A stretch of 13,318 nucleotides of DNA. Source: an uncultured Collinsella sp. GTDB lineage: Bacteria; Actinomycetota; Coriobacteriia; Coriobacteriales; Coriobacteriaceae. The translations under genes were made by a program, and so were the position numbers. Where the stretch lies: the NCBI GenBank assembly GCA_938045085.1, contig CALINZ010000026.1:1-13318 (forward strand), in the 5' to 3' direction. How positions within the stretch are numbered: the stretch's first letter is position 1; every line of letters starts with the position of its first letter. The notes under the pieces are model-generated. The model was given only the letters and a program-made list of their open reading frames with translations. It was not told where the DNA came from and did not search any database. Below are positions 7,215 to 13,318 of this stretch, piece after piece.

Positions 7215-8147
7215 TTAGTAATGCGGATTTGCTAGGATGGCCGTCGTTGCTACGACGGCAAAAGTAGTGCTGAGACCCAGGCGCAGGATGTCGCCGGGGT
7301 ACAGCTGGGCGGGTGCGCCGGAGCTGATGTCAAGTTCGCTGTTATCGGCTGCTCGAATCAGATACGTGCCGTTGGTCGAACCGAGATCTTGTGCGTACCA
7401 AGCATTGTTCTCGGCGAAGATACGGAGATGCCTGGCGGAGACATCCAGCCCAACATCGGTGACAGCGCTGTCTTCGAGTGCGAGCGCTCCGATGATGGAG
7501 CCCATGACAGAAGGCTCAATGACATAAGGGCCGACGACGACGAGTTCGTTGTCGATCCTGATAAGGCCGATCGCATGTTCGGTGCCTGTTTGTTTTAAAT
7601 CGCATGGACAGAAAGAAAGGCTTGAGGGGGTAAACGACCTGACGTTCTCTGCGAATTCAAAGCGGTTCCGGATGTACGCGATAGCGCGGGCCGGATCGCA
7701 CCAACAGGCGGTCGAAACAACGAGCGCGATTGAGATAAGAGCCCTGTAATCTTTGTCTGGCTGGTAGCTGACGAGGCGCGAGACGGCGTTCCGGTAAAGG
7801 AGCCCATTACGCCCACAGGTACTGAGCGCTTGAGCCATCGCGTCAGTCGCTGCCGCAATCATGGTATAGATGTCGGCGTTCGAATACCCTTTTTCCTGTA
7901 GCTTGTGCAGGATTTGATTCGATGCGCAGGACCAGTCGGCAAAGTAGCGATCTTCTAGGGAGCCCGGCTGCGAGTGCACAATCGTGCGCGAAAGCCAGCT
8001 GGTGTCCTGTGCCATTTGGGCGGTAGGCTGTCCATTTGTTAACGGCAGATCGGATAGTAACAGTTCAGCAAGTGCGCGATGGCTCAGGGTAAATGAAGTC
8101 TTGAACAGGGAGAACATGACCTCGAGCGGTGTTTGCCGTCTTGGCAT
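7215..8147 (-). CDS. FHA-domain protein with degenerate phosphate-binding loop
   Basis: First gene of the operon, 310 aa. Residues 1-180 are a mostly helical domain I do not recognise. The C-terminal FHA domain (about 200-300) shows SARHLRIF (237-244), WYAQDLGSTNGTYL (250-263) and LYPGDILRLG (282-291), matching the SxxH, GSTNGT and GDxLRLG landmarks. FHA domains bind phosphothreonine peptides made by Ser/Thr kinases. Here the usual Gly-Arg before the first loop is Gly220-Ala221, so the arginine that normally contacts phosphate seems to be missing. Binding may be altered, or the domain may be only a protein-protein adaptor. No kinase or PP2C phosphatase gene is in the window. The start at 8147 has GAAGGGAG about 6-7 nt upstream. 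Base composition is nearer to the flanking genes than the rest of the operon. Confidence 0.85.
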   Translation of the reverse strand: MPRRQTPLEVMFSLFKTSFTLSHRALAELLLSDLPLTNGQPTAQMAQDTSWLSRTIVHSQPGSLEDRYFADWSCASNQILHKLQEKGYSNADIYTMIAAATDAMAQALSTCGRNGLLYRNAVSRLVSYQPDKDYRALISIALVVSTACWCDPARAIAYIRNRFEFAENVRSFTPSSLSFCPCDLKQTGTEHAIGLIRIDNELVVVGPYVIEPSVMGSIIGALALEDSAVTDVGLDVSARHLRIFAENNAWYAQDLGSTNGTYLIRAADNSELDISSGAPAQLYPGDILRLGLSTTFAVVATTAILANPHY

Positions 8148-8166
8148 GACATTCTCCCTTCCTTGA

Positions 8167-8192
8167 CCTTATTCGCTAAATTAAGGATAAGG
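8167..8192. promoter_or_regulatory. Inverted repeat ahead of the FHA operon
   Basis: CCTTAT (8167-8172) and ATAAGG (8187-8192) are perfect inverted arms 14 nt apart, immediately upstream of the FHA ribosome binding site. It could be an operator or a leader hairpin. Short arms make chance possible. Confidence 0.3.
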
Positions 8193-8205
8193 GTGCCACT
8201 AGCCG

Positions 8206-8234
8206 ATTTTACTGTGCAACAAATTGCATGTCGG
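8206..8234 (-). promoter_or_regulatory. Candidate promoter of the five-gene operon
   Basis: Read on the - strand, CCGACA (8234-8229) and TAAAAT (8211-8206) are 17 bp apart, matching 4/6 and 5/6 of the usual -35/-10 boxes. A second inverted repeat, TGCAA / TTGCA with a 4-nt spacer (8215-8228), lies between the boxes and might be an operator. The mRNA would start near 8199, about 50 nt before the FHA start. Confidence 0.35.
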
Positions 8235-8339
8235 CGAGCGGTCGCGCCGCCTGATGCGTTTGCTCCAGCATGAAAGCTGGTTATCTTAGGGTGCTATGCG
8301 GTCGCGTTTTGATCAGGATGGCATGGCTCAACCGCCCTT
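8235..8339. other. Intergenic stretch between operon promoter and module 2
   Basis: No gene seen. It holds one small hairpin, CCAGC / GCTGG with a 6-nt loop (8265-8280), followed by TTATCTT. Otherwise featureless. Confidence 0.4.
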
Positions 8340-8592
8340 CGGGAAACTGTGTCCCGTAATGGACGTCCAGAGTGGGATGTAGTTTCTGCGAAAGACCTGT
8401 TGCGGAAACGGTATCCCAGAATCGGCGTTCGAAACGGGACGCAGTTTCCGCAAGGGGGTCTGGGGGGAAACCATGTCCCGTTCTGAGCTGAAATACCGAG
8501 ACGCAGCTTCCCTTGCAAACAGAACAAGGCGCGCTGCCTGCGGTTGATGCAGGCAACGCGCCTTTTACGTTGGGCCTCGTTGAGGTTCGAAG
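8340..8592 (+). repeat. Palindromic-unit repeat module, copy 2
   Basis: Second copy of the module at 1551-1800, same orientation and same order. Three units start near 8340, 8402 and 8463, again with a period near 61 bp. The arms are the clearest in the window: GGGAAACTGTGTCCC (8341-8355) is the reverse complement of the right arm seen in copy 1 (GGGACACAGTTTCC). The middle unit has GCGGAAAC ... GTTTCCGC as perfect outer arms (8402-8409, 8444-8451). It is followed by the hairpin at 8528-8566 and by a tail (GTTGAGGTTCGAAG) matching the end of copy 1. The two copies lie at the two ends of the Fic/FHA-SPFH block. Confidence 0.75.
8528..8566. terminator. Strong terminator-like hairpin in module 2, likely ending hom
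   Basis: Stem GGCGCG (8528-8533) / CGCGCC (8557-8562), continued after one C/A mismatch by TGCCTGC (8535-8541) / GCAGGCA (8549-8555), loop GGTTGAT. TTTT follows on the + strand and TTGTTCTGTTT on the - strand. No + gene precedes it, so its useful direction is probably the - strand, downstream of the homoserine dehydrogenase gene and the remnant beside it. Confidence 0.65.
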
Positions 8593-8608
8593 TCGTGGCT
8601 TGCGACCT

Positions 8609-8683
8609 TTAGGAGCGGGCGGCTCCGTCGACGGGGAGCACGGCGCCCGTGACATAGGAGGACATATCGCTCGCTAGGAAAAC
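8609..8683 (-). pseudogene. C-terminal remnant of a short-chain dehydrogenase (FabG-like)
   Basis: Too short to be a gene. On the - strand, codons from 8683 to the TAA at 8611-8609 read VFLASDMSSYVTGAVLPVDG followed by AARS and stop. This is the characteristic C-terminal end of short-chain dehydrogenase/reductases, in which FLASD...S.YVTG...VDGG closes the Rossmann fold. Everything upstream of it (the NAD(P)-binding Gly motif and the YxxxK active site) is absent, and the reading runs straight into the end of the homoserine dehydrogenase gene 26 nt away. It is probably the residue of a deletion or rearrangement. FabG versus another SDR cannot be decided from 24 residues. Confidence 0.7.
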
Positions 8684-8709
8684 ATATATGCCGTATAACG
8701 AAGAGCGAA

Positions 8710-10053
8710 CTAGTTCGCCATGACGCCTTCGGTCCAGGCCTCAACGTCCTCGATGCGCAGGACGTTGGCGACCTCGGCTACGCAGTCGACGCTGGCAAGC
8801 TCGGCGGTGGCAGCCTGGACGTCCTTCTCGAGCGCGCGGTGCGTCAGGAAGATGACCGAGCAAGTATCGCTGGCGCCCGACTTGCCGTCCTCGACCTGGT
8901 TGATGAGCGAGATCGAGATGTTGTGCTTGGCAAAGATGTCGACCGTCTCGGACAGGGCACCCACGCGGTCGGCGACCTTCAGGCGCACATAGTACTTGGT
9001 CTGGAGCTCGTCCATGGGCTTAAAGGCGAGGTTGTGACCATAGGGCTCAATCTCGGGCAGCGGAGCCACGCCGCGGCTGATCTGCTCGGAGAGCGACAGG
9101 ATATCGCCCACGACGGCGCTCGCGGTGGGGAAGGAGCCTGCGCCGGCACCGTAGAACATGGTTTCGCCCACGGCGTCACCCACCACGTAGACGGCGTTCA
9201 TGGCGCCGTTGACCTTGGCGAGCATATGGTCTGCCGGGATGAGCGTGGGATGCACGCGGACGTCGACGCCGGCGTCGGTGTTGCGTGCGATCCCCAGCAG
9301 CTTGATGGTGTAGCCGAGCTCGCGGGCCTGGGCAATGTCCTCGGCGCCGATGGTACGGATACCCTGCTGGTAGACATCGTCGGTGGTCACGCGGGTGCCA
9401 AAGCCGATGGAAGCGAGGATTGCCGTCTTGCTGGCGGCGTCGAAGCCGTCGACGTCGGCGGACGGGTCGGCCTCGGCATAGCCCTTTGCCTGGGCGTCGG
9501 CGAGCACGTCAGCGTAATCGGCGCCCTCGGCGTCCATGCGCGACAGGATGTAGTTGGTGGTGCCGTTGAGAATGCCAGCGATGGTCAGGATCTTGTTGCC
9601 CACCAGGTCGTGCTCGAGCGTGCTGACAATGGGGATGCCACCGCCGCAGCTGGCCTCGCACTTAATCTGCACGCCGCACGCGCGCGCCTTCTCGGCGAGC
9701 GTCTCGACATGACGGCCCAGCAGGGCCTTGTTGGCAGAGACGACATGCTTGCCGTTCTCGAAGGCAGTGGTGAAGATCTCGGTTGCGGGGTGCTCGCCGC
9801 CGATGAGCTCGACGACGATGTCGACGGCGGGGTCGGTGACGACATCGTGCCAGTCGCTCGTAAAGGCCTCGCGCTCAATACCGGCGGCTTCGGCCTGCTC
9901 CCAGGCAAGCGCGCAGGCGCGGGCCAGCTTAAGGTCGATGCCGTAGGCGGCCAGGTACTCATCGTGGTGGCTCTTGATCAGACGGGCCACGCCGCCGCCG
10001 ACGGTTCCCAGACCGATGAGGCCGACGTTCACGGTGCGCAGGGGTTCGCTCAT
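8710..10053 (-). CDS. hom: Homoserine dehydrogenase with C-terminal ACT domain
   Basis: This enzyme reduces aspartate semialdehyde to homoserine with NAD(P)H, the branch step towards threonine, methionine and isoleucine, in the cytoplasm. The N-terminal Rossmann fold has VGLIGLGTVGGGVARL (Gly14, Gly16, Gly19). The catalytic/dimer region carries GGGIPIVSTLEHDLVGNKI and NGTTNYILSRM. The family signature A-x3-G-Y-A-x2-D-P-x2-D-V-x-G-x-D-x3-K is fully present in AQAKGYAEADPSADVDGFD and the ASK that follows. An ACT domain starts around residue 350 (YYVRLKVADRVGALSETVDI), consistent with allosteric threonine inhibition. The length of 447 aa is normal. The ATG at 10053 has AAGGAG 7-8 nt upstream. 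It stands alone, with no thrB or thrC adjacent. Divergent to the amino-acid transport genes; a candidate -10 on the - strand, TAGAAT, lies at 10113-10108. Confidence 0.97.
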   Translation of the reverse strand: MSEPLRTVNVGLIGLGTVGGGVARLIKSHHDEYLAAYGIDLKLARACALAWEQAEAAGIEREAFTSDWHDVVTDPAVDIVVELIGGEHPATEIFTTAFENGKHVVSANKALLGRHVETLAEKARACGVQIKCEASCGGGIPIVSTLEHDLVGNKILTIAGILNGTTNYILSRMDAEGADYADVLADAQAKGYAEADPSADVDGFDAASKTAILASIGFGTRVTTDDVYQQGIRTIGAEDIAQARELGYTIKLLGIARNTDAGVDVRVHPTLIPADHMLAKVNGAMNAVYVVGDAVGETMFYGAGAGSFPTASAVVGDILSLSEQISRGVAPLPEIEPYGHNLAFKPMDELQTKYYVRLKVADRVGALSETVDIFAKHNISISLINQVEDGKSGASDTCSVIFLTHRALEKDVQAATAELASVDCVAEVANVLRIEDVEAWTEGVMAN

Positions 10054-10247
10054 AGATAGCTCCTTCGTGCATCTTATGGATGGATTAACCGCTTAAAGGT
10101 TGAGTGCATTCTAGCGTGAACCGAGGGCGCGTGCTCGCTAGGCAACAGGAGTCGCACAAAACGGCACCCCCGAAACGCTGCGGAAACATTGGAAACATGC
10201 TCGCTACAAACGAACTTCCGTAACAAACTGTCAACGTTTGCACCATA

Positions 10248-11117
10248 AGGTTTGCCCTGTGCGACTGGGGCATGCAGGCGCTCGTCGGTCCGGTCACCAC
10301 CGGTGCTGCCGTCGCTGTCTCGGGCGAGATTGCCGACGACATGCTCATGGTCACGCCCTCGGCCTCGTCTCTCGACGTCACCAAGGATAAGACCACGGTC
10401 TTTCAGGTTTGCTTCACCGATCCCACCATGGGCGCCAGCGCCGCGAAGTTCTTGGCCGAGAAGTACGCGGATGCCAAGATTGCCCTGTTCTACAACTCCG
10501 GCGATACGTACAGCTCGGGTGTTGCCGATGCCTTTGCCGAGCAGGCCAAGGAGTCCAAACTTGATATCGTCGATACCGAGACCTTTAAGGACGATTCCTC
10601 CACGAGCTTTACCAACCAGCTCATCAAGGCCAAGGAGGCCGGCGCCACGCTCATCTTTGCGCCGATCTACTACACGCCGGCGTCCGTTTTGCTCAAGAAC
10701 GCCAAGGACATGGGCTACGACATGACCCTCATGGGTACCGACGGCATGGACGGCCTACTCTCTGTGGAAGGCTTCGATACCTCTCTTGCCGAGGGCGTAC
10801 TGCTCATGACCCCGTTTTCGGCTGACGATGAGAAGAATGCCGACTTCGTCAAAGCCTATAAGGATGCCTACGACGAGACACCCAACCAGTTTGCCGCCGA
10901 CGCCTACGATTGCGTCCACGCCATTGTCGAGGCCATCGACAAGGCGGGGATTGACATTACGGCCGACGGTGCCGACATTGCCGGCGACTTTGCCAAGGCC
11001 ATGCGCAAGATCAAGATCGAGGGCCTGACAGGCGAGCTGACGTGGAATGACGAGGGCCAGGTCGAAAAGCCCGCTACGGCCTATGTGATCCAGGACGGCA
11101 AGTACATCGCCGCCTAA
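10248..11117 (+). pseudogene. 5'-truncated branched-chain amino-acid binding protein
   Basis: The C-terminal 283 or so residues of a Leu/Ile/Val-type periplasmic-binding-family protein (Peripla_BP_6), closely related to the intact gene at 11389. The frame begins just after a TAA at 10245-10247 and reads RFALCDWGMQALVGP, where the intact protein has FNTLLDWGMQALVGP. The first 112 or so residues are gone, including the lipoprotein signal, the linker and the first half of lobe 1. The ATG at 10272 is an internal Met in the paralogue. No good ribosome binding site precedes it. Even if translated, the product would lack export and half of the ligand cleft, so a pseudogene is most likely. The rest of the frame is uninterrupted to the TAA and highly similar in protein sequence, so the truncation is probably recent. 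Confidence 0.75.
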
Positions 11118-11388
11118 GTGCGCATGAAGCGCGACCGGTGAGGCCGTTTTATTCAGGGAAGGGACGCCTGTAACAGAACGGAAACATTACTTTCACACAA
11201 TAAAGTGGCCTTACTGCATAAAGTAATAGAAATACGCAGAATTATGGATAAATGAACAAATCCAAAGAAAAGTTGAAATAATCGCCACTTTTCTCAACTA
11301 AAGCGTCTACTATTTTGCGAACGCCGAACACGGCGAAGGATGGCCTGTCGGGTAACTGAAACCCGACGAGATTTGAGAGGAGAGCCGC
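11118..11388 (+). promoter_or_regulatory. Regulatory leader of the amino-acid transport locus
   Basis: About 270 bp without a gene. It contains GTAAC-N6-GAAAC at 11170-11185, which fits the half-site pattern of GlnR boxes in actinobacteria. It also has an 8-bp inverted repeat AGAAAAGT / ACTTTTCT (11266-11294), a possible -10 TACTAT (11308-11313), and two hairpins in the presumed 5' UTR. These are CGCCG-AACA-CGGCG (11322-11335) and GTCGGGT / ACCCGAC with a 7-nt loop (11347-11367). The ribosome binding site GAGAGGAG follows just before the start. No riboswitch class I know fits. Confidence 0.45.
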
Positions 11389-12576
11389 ATGTCGAGCCTC
11401 ACCGGTAAGTCATTGAACCCTGTTATGAATCGCAGGAGCGTTATCGCGAGCGCAGCAGGTCTGGGGGCGATGTCCATTCTAGCTGGCTGCTCCTCCAACG
11501 GCGGCGACAGTGGTTCCGCTTCGGGCGACGCTTCGTTTAAGATCGGCACCATCGGCCCGCTGACCGGCGCCAACGCGTCCTACGGCAAGTCCGTTACCCA
11601 GGGCGTCGAGCTTGGCTGCAAGGATTTCTCGACCAAGGAGCTGCCGCTTGCCAGCAAGGCCGAGGATGACCAGGCCGATGGCGAGAAGGCCGTCAACGCC
11701 TTCAACACCCTGCTCGACTGGGGCATGCAGGCTCTCGTCGGCCCGACCACCACGGGTGCGTCGGTTGCCGTTGCCGCCGAGTGCGGTAACGACCCCAAGA
11801 CGTTCATGATCACCCCGTCCGCGTCCTCCGAGGATGTCACCGACGGCAAGGATTGCGTCTTCCAGGTTTGCTTCACCGACCCCAACCAGGGTGTCAACGC
11901 TGCCAAGTTCCTGGCGCAGAAGTATGCGGACGAGAAGTTCGTGCTGTTCTATAACTCCGGCGACGCCTATTCTTCGGGCATCGCAGATTCCTTTAAGGCC
12001 CAGGCCGCTGAGTCCAAGCTCGAGATTGTCGACGAGGAGACCTTTAAGGACGACTCCGCCACGAGCTTTACCAACCAGCTGACCAAGGCCAAGCAGGCCG
12101 GCGCCACCATGATCTTTGCGCCGATCTACTACACGCCGGCGTCCGTCCTGCTCAAGAACGCCAAGGACATGGGCTACGACGTCAAGATGATGGGCTGCGA
12201 CGGCATGGACGGCATCCTGGGCGTTGAGGGCTTCGATACCTCTCTTGCCGAGGGTCTGCTGCTCATGACCCCGTTCTCCGCCGACGACGAGAAGAACGCC
12301 GACTTCGTCAACGCTTACAAGGATAAGTACGGCGATACCCCCGACCAGTTTGCCGCCGACGCCTACGACGGCGTGCACGCGGTGGCCGAGGCCGTCAAGG
12401 AGGCCGGTCTTGGTGTCGACGCCGATCCGACCGAGGTCGCCGAGAAGCTGTCCAAGGCTATGCTCAAGATTACCGTTGACGGTCTGACCGGCAAGCTCAC
12501 CTGGAACGATAAGGGCCAGGTCCAGAAGGAGCCCACGGCGTACGTCATCACCGACGGTAAGTACGCACAGGCCTAA
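11389..12576 (+). CDS. livJ: Branched-chain amino-acid ABC transporter substrate-binding lipoprotein
   Basis: Extracytoplasmic solute-binding protein of the Leu/Ile/Val (HAAT) family, which delivers amino acids to the LivHM-GF importer. It has 395 aa. The N-terminus has RR at 15-16 (NRRSVIASAAG), a hydrophobic stretch and a lipobox LAGC with Cys34 as the lipid-modified residue; the twin arginine leaves Tat export possible. The mature protein opens with a Gly/Ser linker, then FKIGTIGPLTGANASYGKSV, the usual first strand of Peripla_BP_6. Later blocks YNSGDAYSSGIADSF and GFDTSLAEGLLLMTPFS are also typical. The ATG at 11389 follows GAGAGGAG at 6-7 nt. It sits before the permease gene with an intergenic hairpin between them, the usual arrangement for making more binding protein than permease. 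Exact ligand (branched-chain or other amino acids, or amides) is not decided by the sequence. Confidence 0.92.
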   Translation: MSSLTGKSLNPVMNRRSVIASAAGLGAMSILAGCSSNGGDSGSASGDASFKIGTIGPLTGANASYGKSVTQGVELGCKDFSTKELPLASKAEDDQADGEKAVNAFNTLLDWGMQALVGPTTTGASVAVAAECGNDPKTFMITPSASSEDVTDGKDCVFQVCFTDPNQGVNAAKFLAQKYADEKFVLFYNSGDAYSSGIADSFKAQAAESKLEIVDEETFKDDSATSFTNQLTKAKQAGATMIFAPIYYTPASVLLKNAKDMGYDVKMMGCDGMDGILGVEGFDTSLAEGLLLMTPFSADDEKNADFVNAYKDKYGDTPDQFAADAYDGVHAVAEAVKEAGLGVDADPTEVAEKLSKAMLKITVDGLTGKLTWNDKGQVQKEPTAYVITDGKYAQA

Positions 12577-12607
12577 TTGGCCGCCTTACATAGAGCGGTT
12601 TTGATCC

Positions 12608-12639
12608 CAAGCAGGGGAGGTTTTGGCCTTCCCTGCTTG
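12608..12639 (+). terminator. Intercistronic hairpin between livJ and livH
   Basis: CAAGCAGGG (12608-12616) pairs with CCCTGCTTG (12631-12639), and GGAGG/CCTT extends it inward around a TTTTGG loop. The 3' side is CTTGG, not a T-tract, so it probably protects the livJ mRNA end or partly reduces read-through into livH. Confidence 0.55.
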
Positions 12640-12715
12640 CTTGGTATCTAGGGACAGTGTAACGTTCCTGTTTCATACATTAACTGGAAACCTATTCGAA
12701 AGGGGGATGTGGAAC

Positions 12716-13318
12716 ATGACGGTCTTTATCCAATACCTGGTCAACGGCCTGTCCATGGGCAGCGTCTACGCCATCATCGCGTTGGGCTACACCATGGTCT
12801 ACGGTATCGCCAAGATGCTCAACTTCGCTCACGGCGATGTCATCATGGTCGGTGCCTATGTCTCGTTCTGCGCCACGTCGTATCTCGGCCTCCCGGGCTG
12901 GGCATCTGTAGTTCTCTCTTGTGTGGTCTGCACGGTTCTCGGTGTTCTCATTGAGGGTCTGGCATACAAGCCGCTGCGTCAGGCGGGCCCGCTGGCCGTT
13001 CTGATCACGGCCATCGGCGTGTCTTACTTCCTGCAGAATGCCGCACAGCTTCTGTGGGGCGCCACGCCCAAGAACTTCACTTCGCTCGTCACCTTCCAGG
13101 TGCCGGAGTTCTTGGCCAAGTTCAACGTAAGCGCCGTCTCGCTCGTCACCATCGTCGCCTGCCTGGTTATCATGGCCGGCCTGATGTTCTTTACAGGTAA
13201 GACCAAGATGGACAAAGCCATGCGCGCTGTGTCCGAGGACAAGGCCGCCGCACAGCTCATGGGCATCAACGTCAACTCCACCATCTCCATGACCTTTGCC
13301 ATCGGCTCTGCTCTGGCG
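12716..13318 (+). CDS. livH: LivH-type branched-chain amino-acid ABC permease (3' partial)
   Basis: Inner-membrane permease subunit of the amino-acid importer whose binding protein precedes it. 201 codons are visible and the frame runs off the right edge, so the C-terminal part and the likely livM, livG and livF genes are outside. The N-terminus reads MTVFIQYLVNGLSMGSVYAI and continues with GYTMVYGIAKMLNFAHGDV, the hallmark of LivH (GYTMVYGI..MINFAHGE). The cytoplasmic loop MRAVSEDKAAAQLMGINVN matches the region that contacts the ATPase subunits. At least five hydrophobic segments are visible. Two in-frame ATGs exist, 12707 and 12716. I chose 12716 because AGGGGG (12701-12706) lies 9 nt before it, while it directly abuts 12707. 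Confidence 0.93.
   Translation, partial: MTVFIQYLVNGLSMGSVYAIIALGYTMVYGIAKMLNFAHGDVIMVGAYVSFCATSYLGLPGWASVVLSCVVCTVLGVLIEGLAYKPLRQAGPLAVLITAIGVSYFLQNAAQLLWGATPKNFTSLVTFQVPEFLAKFNVSAVSLVTIVACLVIMAGLMFFTGKTKMDKAMRAVSEDKAAAQLMGINVNSTISMTFAIGSALA

Noticed and set aside
8281..8655. Small protein encoded by the module 2 region on the - strand
   Set aside because: The frame only reads through the palindromic units, has no ribosome binding site, and its peptide repeats simply mirror the DNA repeats.
8839..10059. Antisense open frame (406 aa) opposite hom
   Set aside because: Opposite a gene with a complete homoserine dehydrogenase signature; the translation is low-complexity Gly/Val/Asp/Ala text without motifs.
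11322..11367. Known riboswitch upstream of livJ
   Set aside because: The two short hairpins do not match glycine, lysine, SAM, T-box or glutamine motifs that I can recognise.
11479..12378. Antisense open frame (299 aa) opposite livJ
   Set aside because: Shadow of the binding-protein gene; Gly/Leu/Val-rich with no domain.

Overview
The window looks like chromosomal DNA of a Gram-positive, high-GC Actinomycetota. The short purine-rich ribosome binding sites, the lipoprotein-anchored solute-binding protein and the codon use suggest Coriobacteriia, possibly Collinsella. That placement is inference; there is no marker gene here.

Layout. (1) 1-1507: 3' part of a CPA2-type cation:proton antiporter on +. 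(2) 1529-1800: a noncoding module of a hairpin, three palindromic units of about 50 bp at a period near 61 bp, and a terminator-like stem. (3) 1957-3198: a class II Fic protein with a built-in inhibitory motif, on +. (4) 8147 down to 3326 on -: a tight five-gene operon running FHA protein, SPFH protein with a C-terminal zinc ribbon, four-helix membrane protein, HEPN-like protein, and zinc-ribbon/helical-repeat/coiled-coil protein. Gaps are 19, -1, 12 and 4 nt, so this is one transcription unit. (5) 8340-8592: a second copy of the noncoding module, same orientation, again three palindromic units plus a stem. (6) 8609-8683: the C-terminal remnant of a short-chain dehydrogenase. (7) 8710-10053 on -: homoserine dehydrogenase with ACT domain. 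(8) 10248-13318 on +: a branched-chain amino-acid ABC transport locus with a 5'-truncated binding-protein copy, an intact lipoprotein binding protein, and the start of the LivH permease.

The flanks are ordinary metabolism and transport: homoserine dehydrogenase feeds Thr/Met/Ile synthesis and the Liv locus imports amino acids. The part most likely to be new is the block between the two direct-repeat modules (about 1800-8340). It carries Fic plus the FHA-SPFH-membrane-HEPN-zinc ribbon operon and is partly lower in GC than the flanks: one sampled 60-base line, 4201-4260, has 28 G/C, against 36 at 12061-12120. The operon combines a phosphopeptide-type module, a membrane-platform protein, an integral membrane protein and a potential HEPN ribonuclease, so I read it as a candidate membrane-associated stress or phage-defence system. 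This is inference from domain content and order, not demonstrated function.
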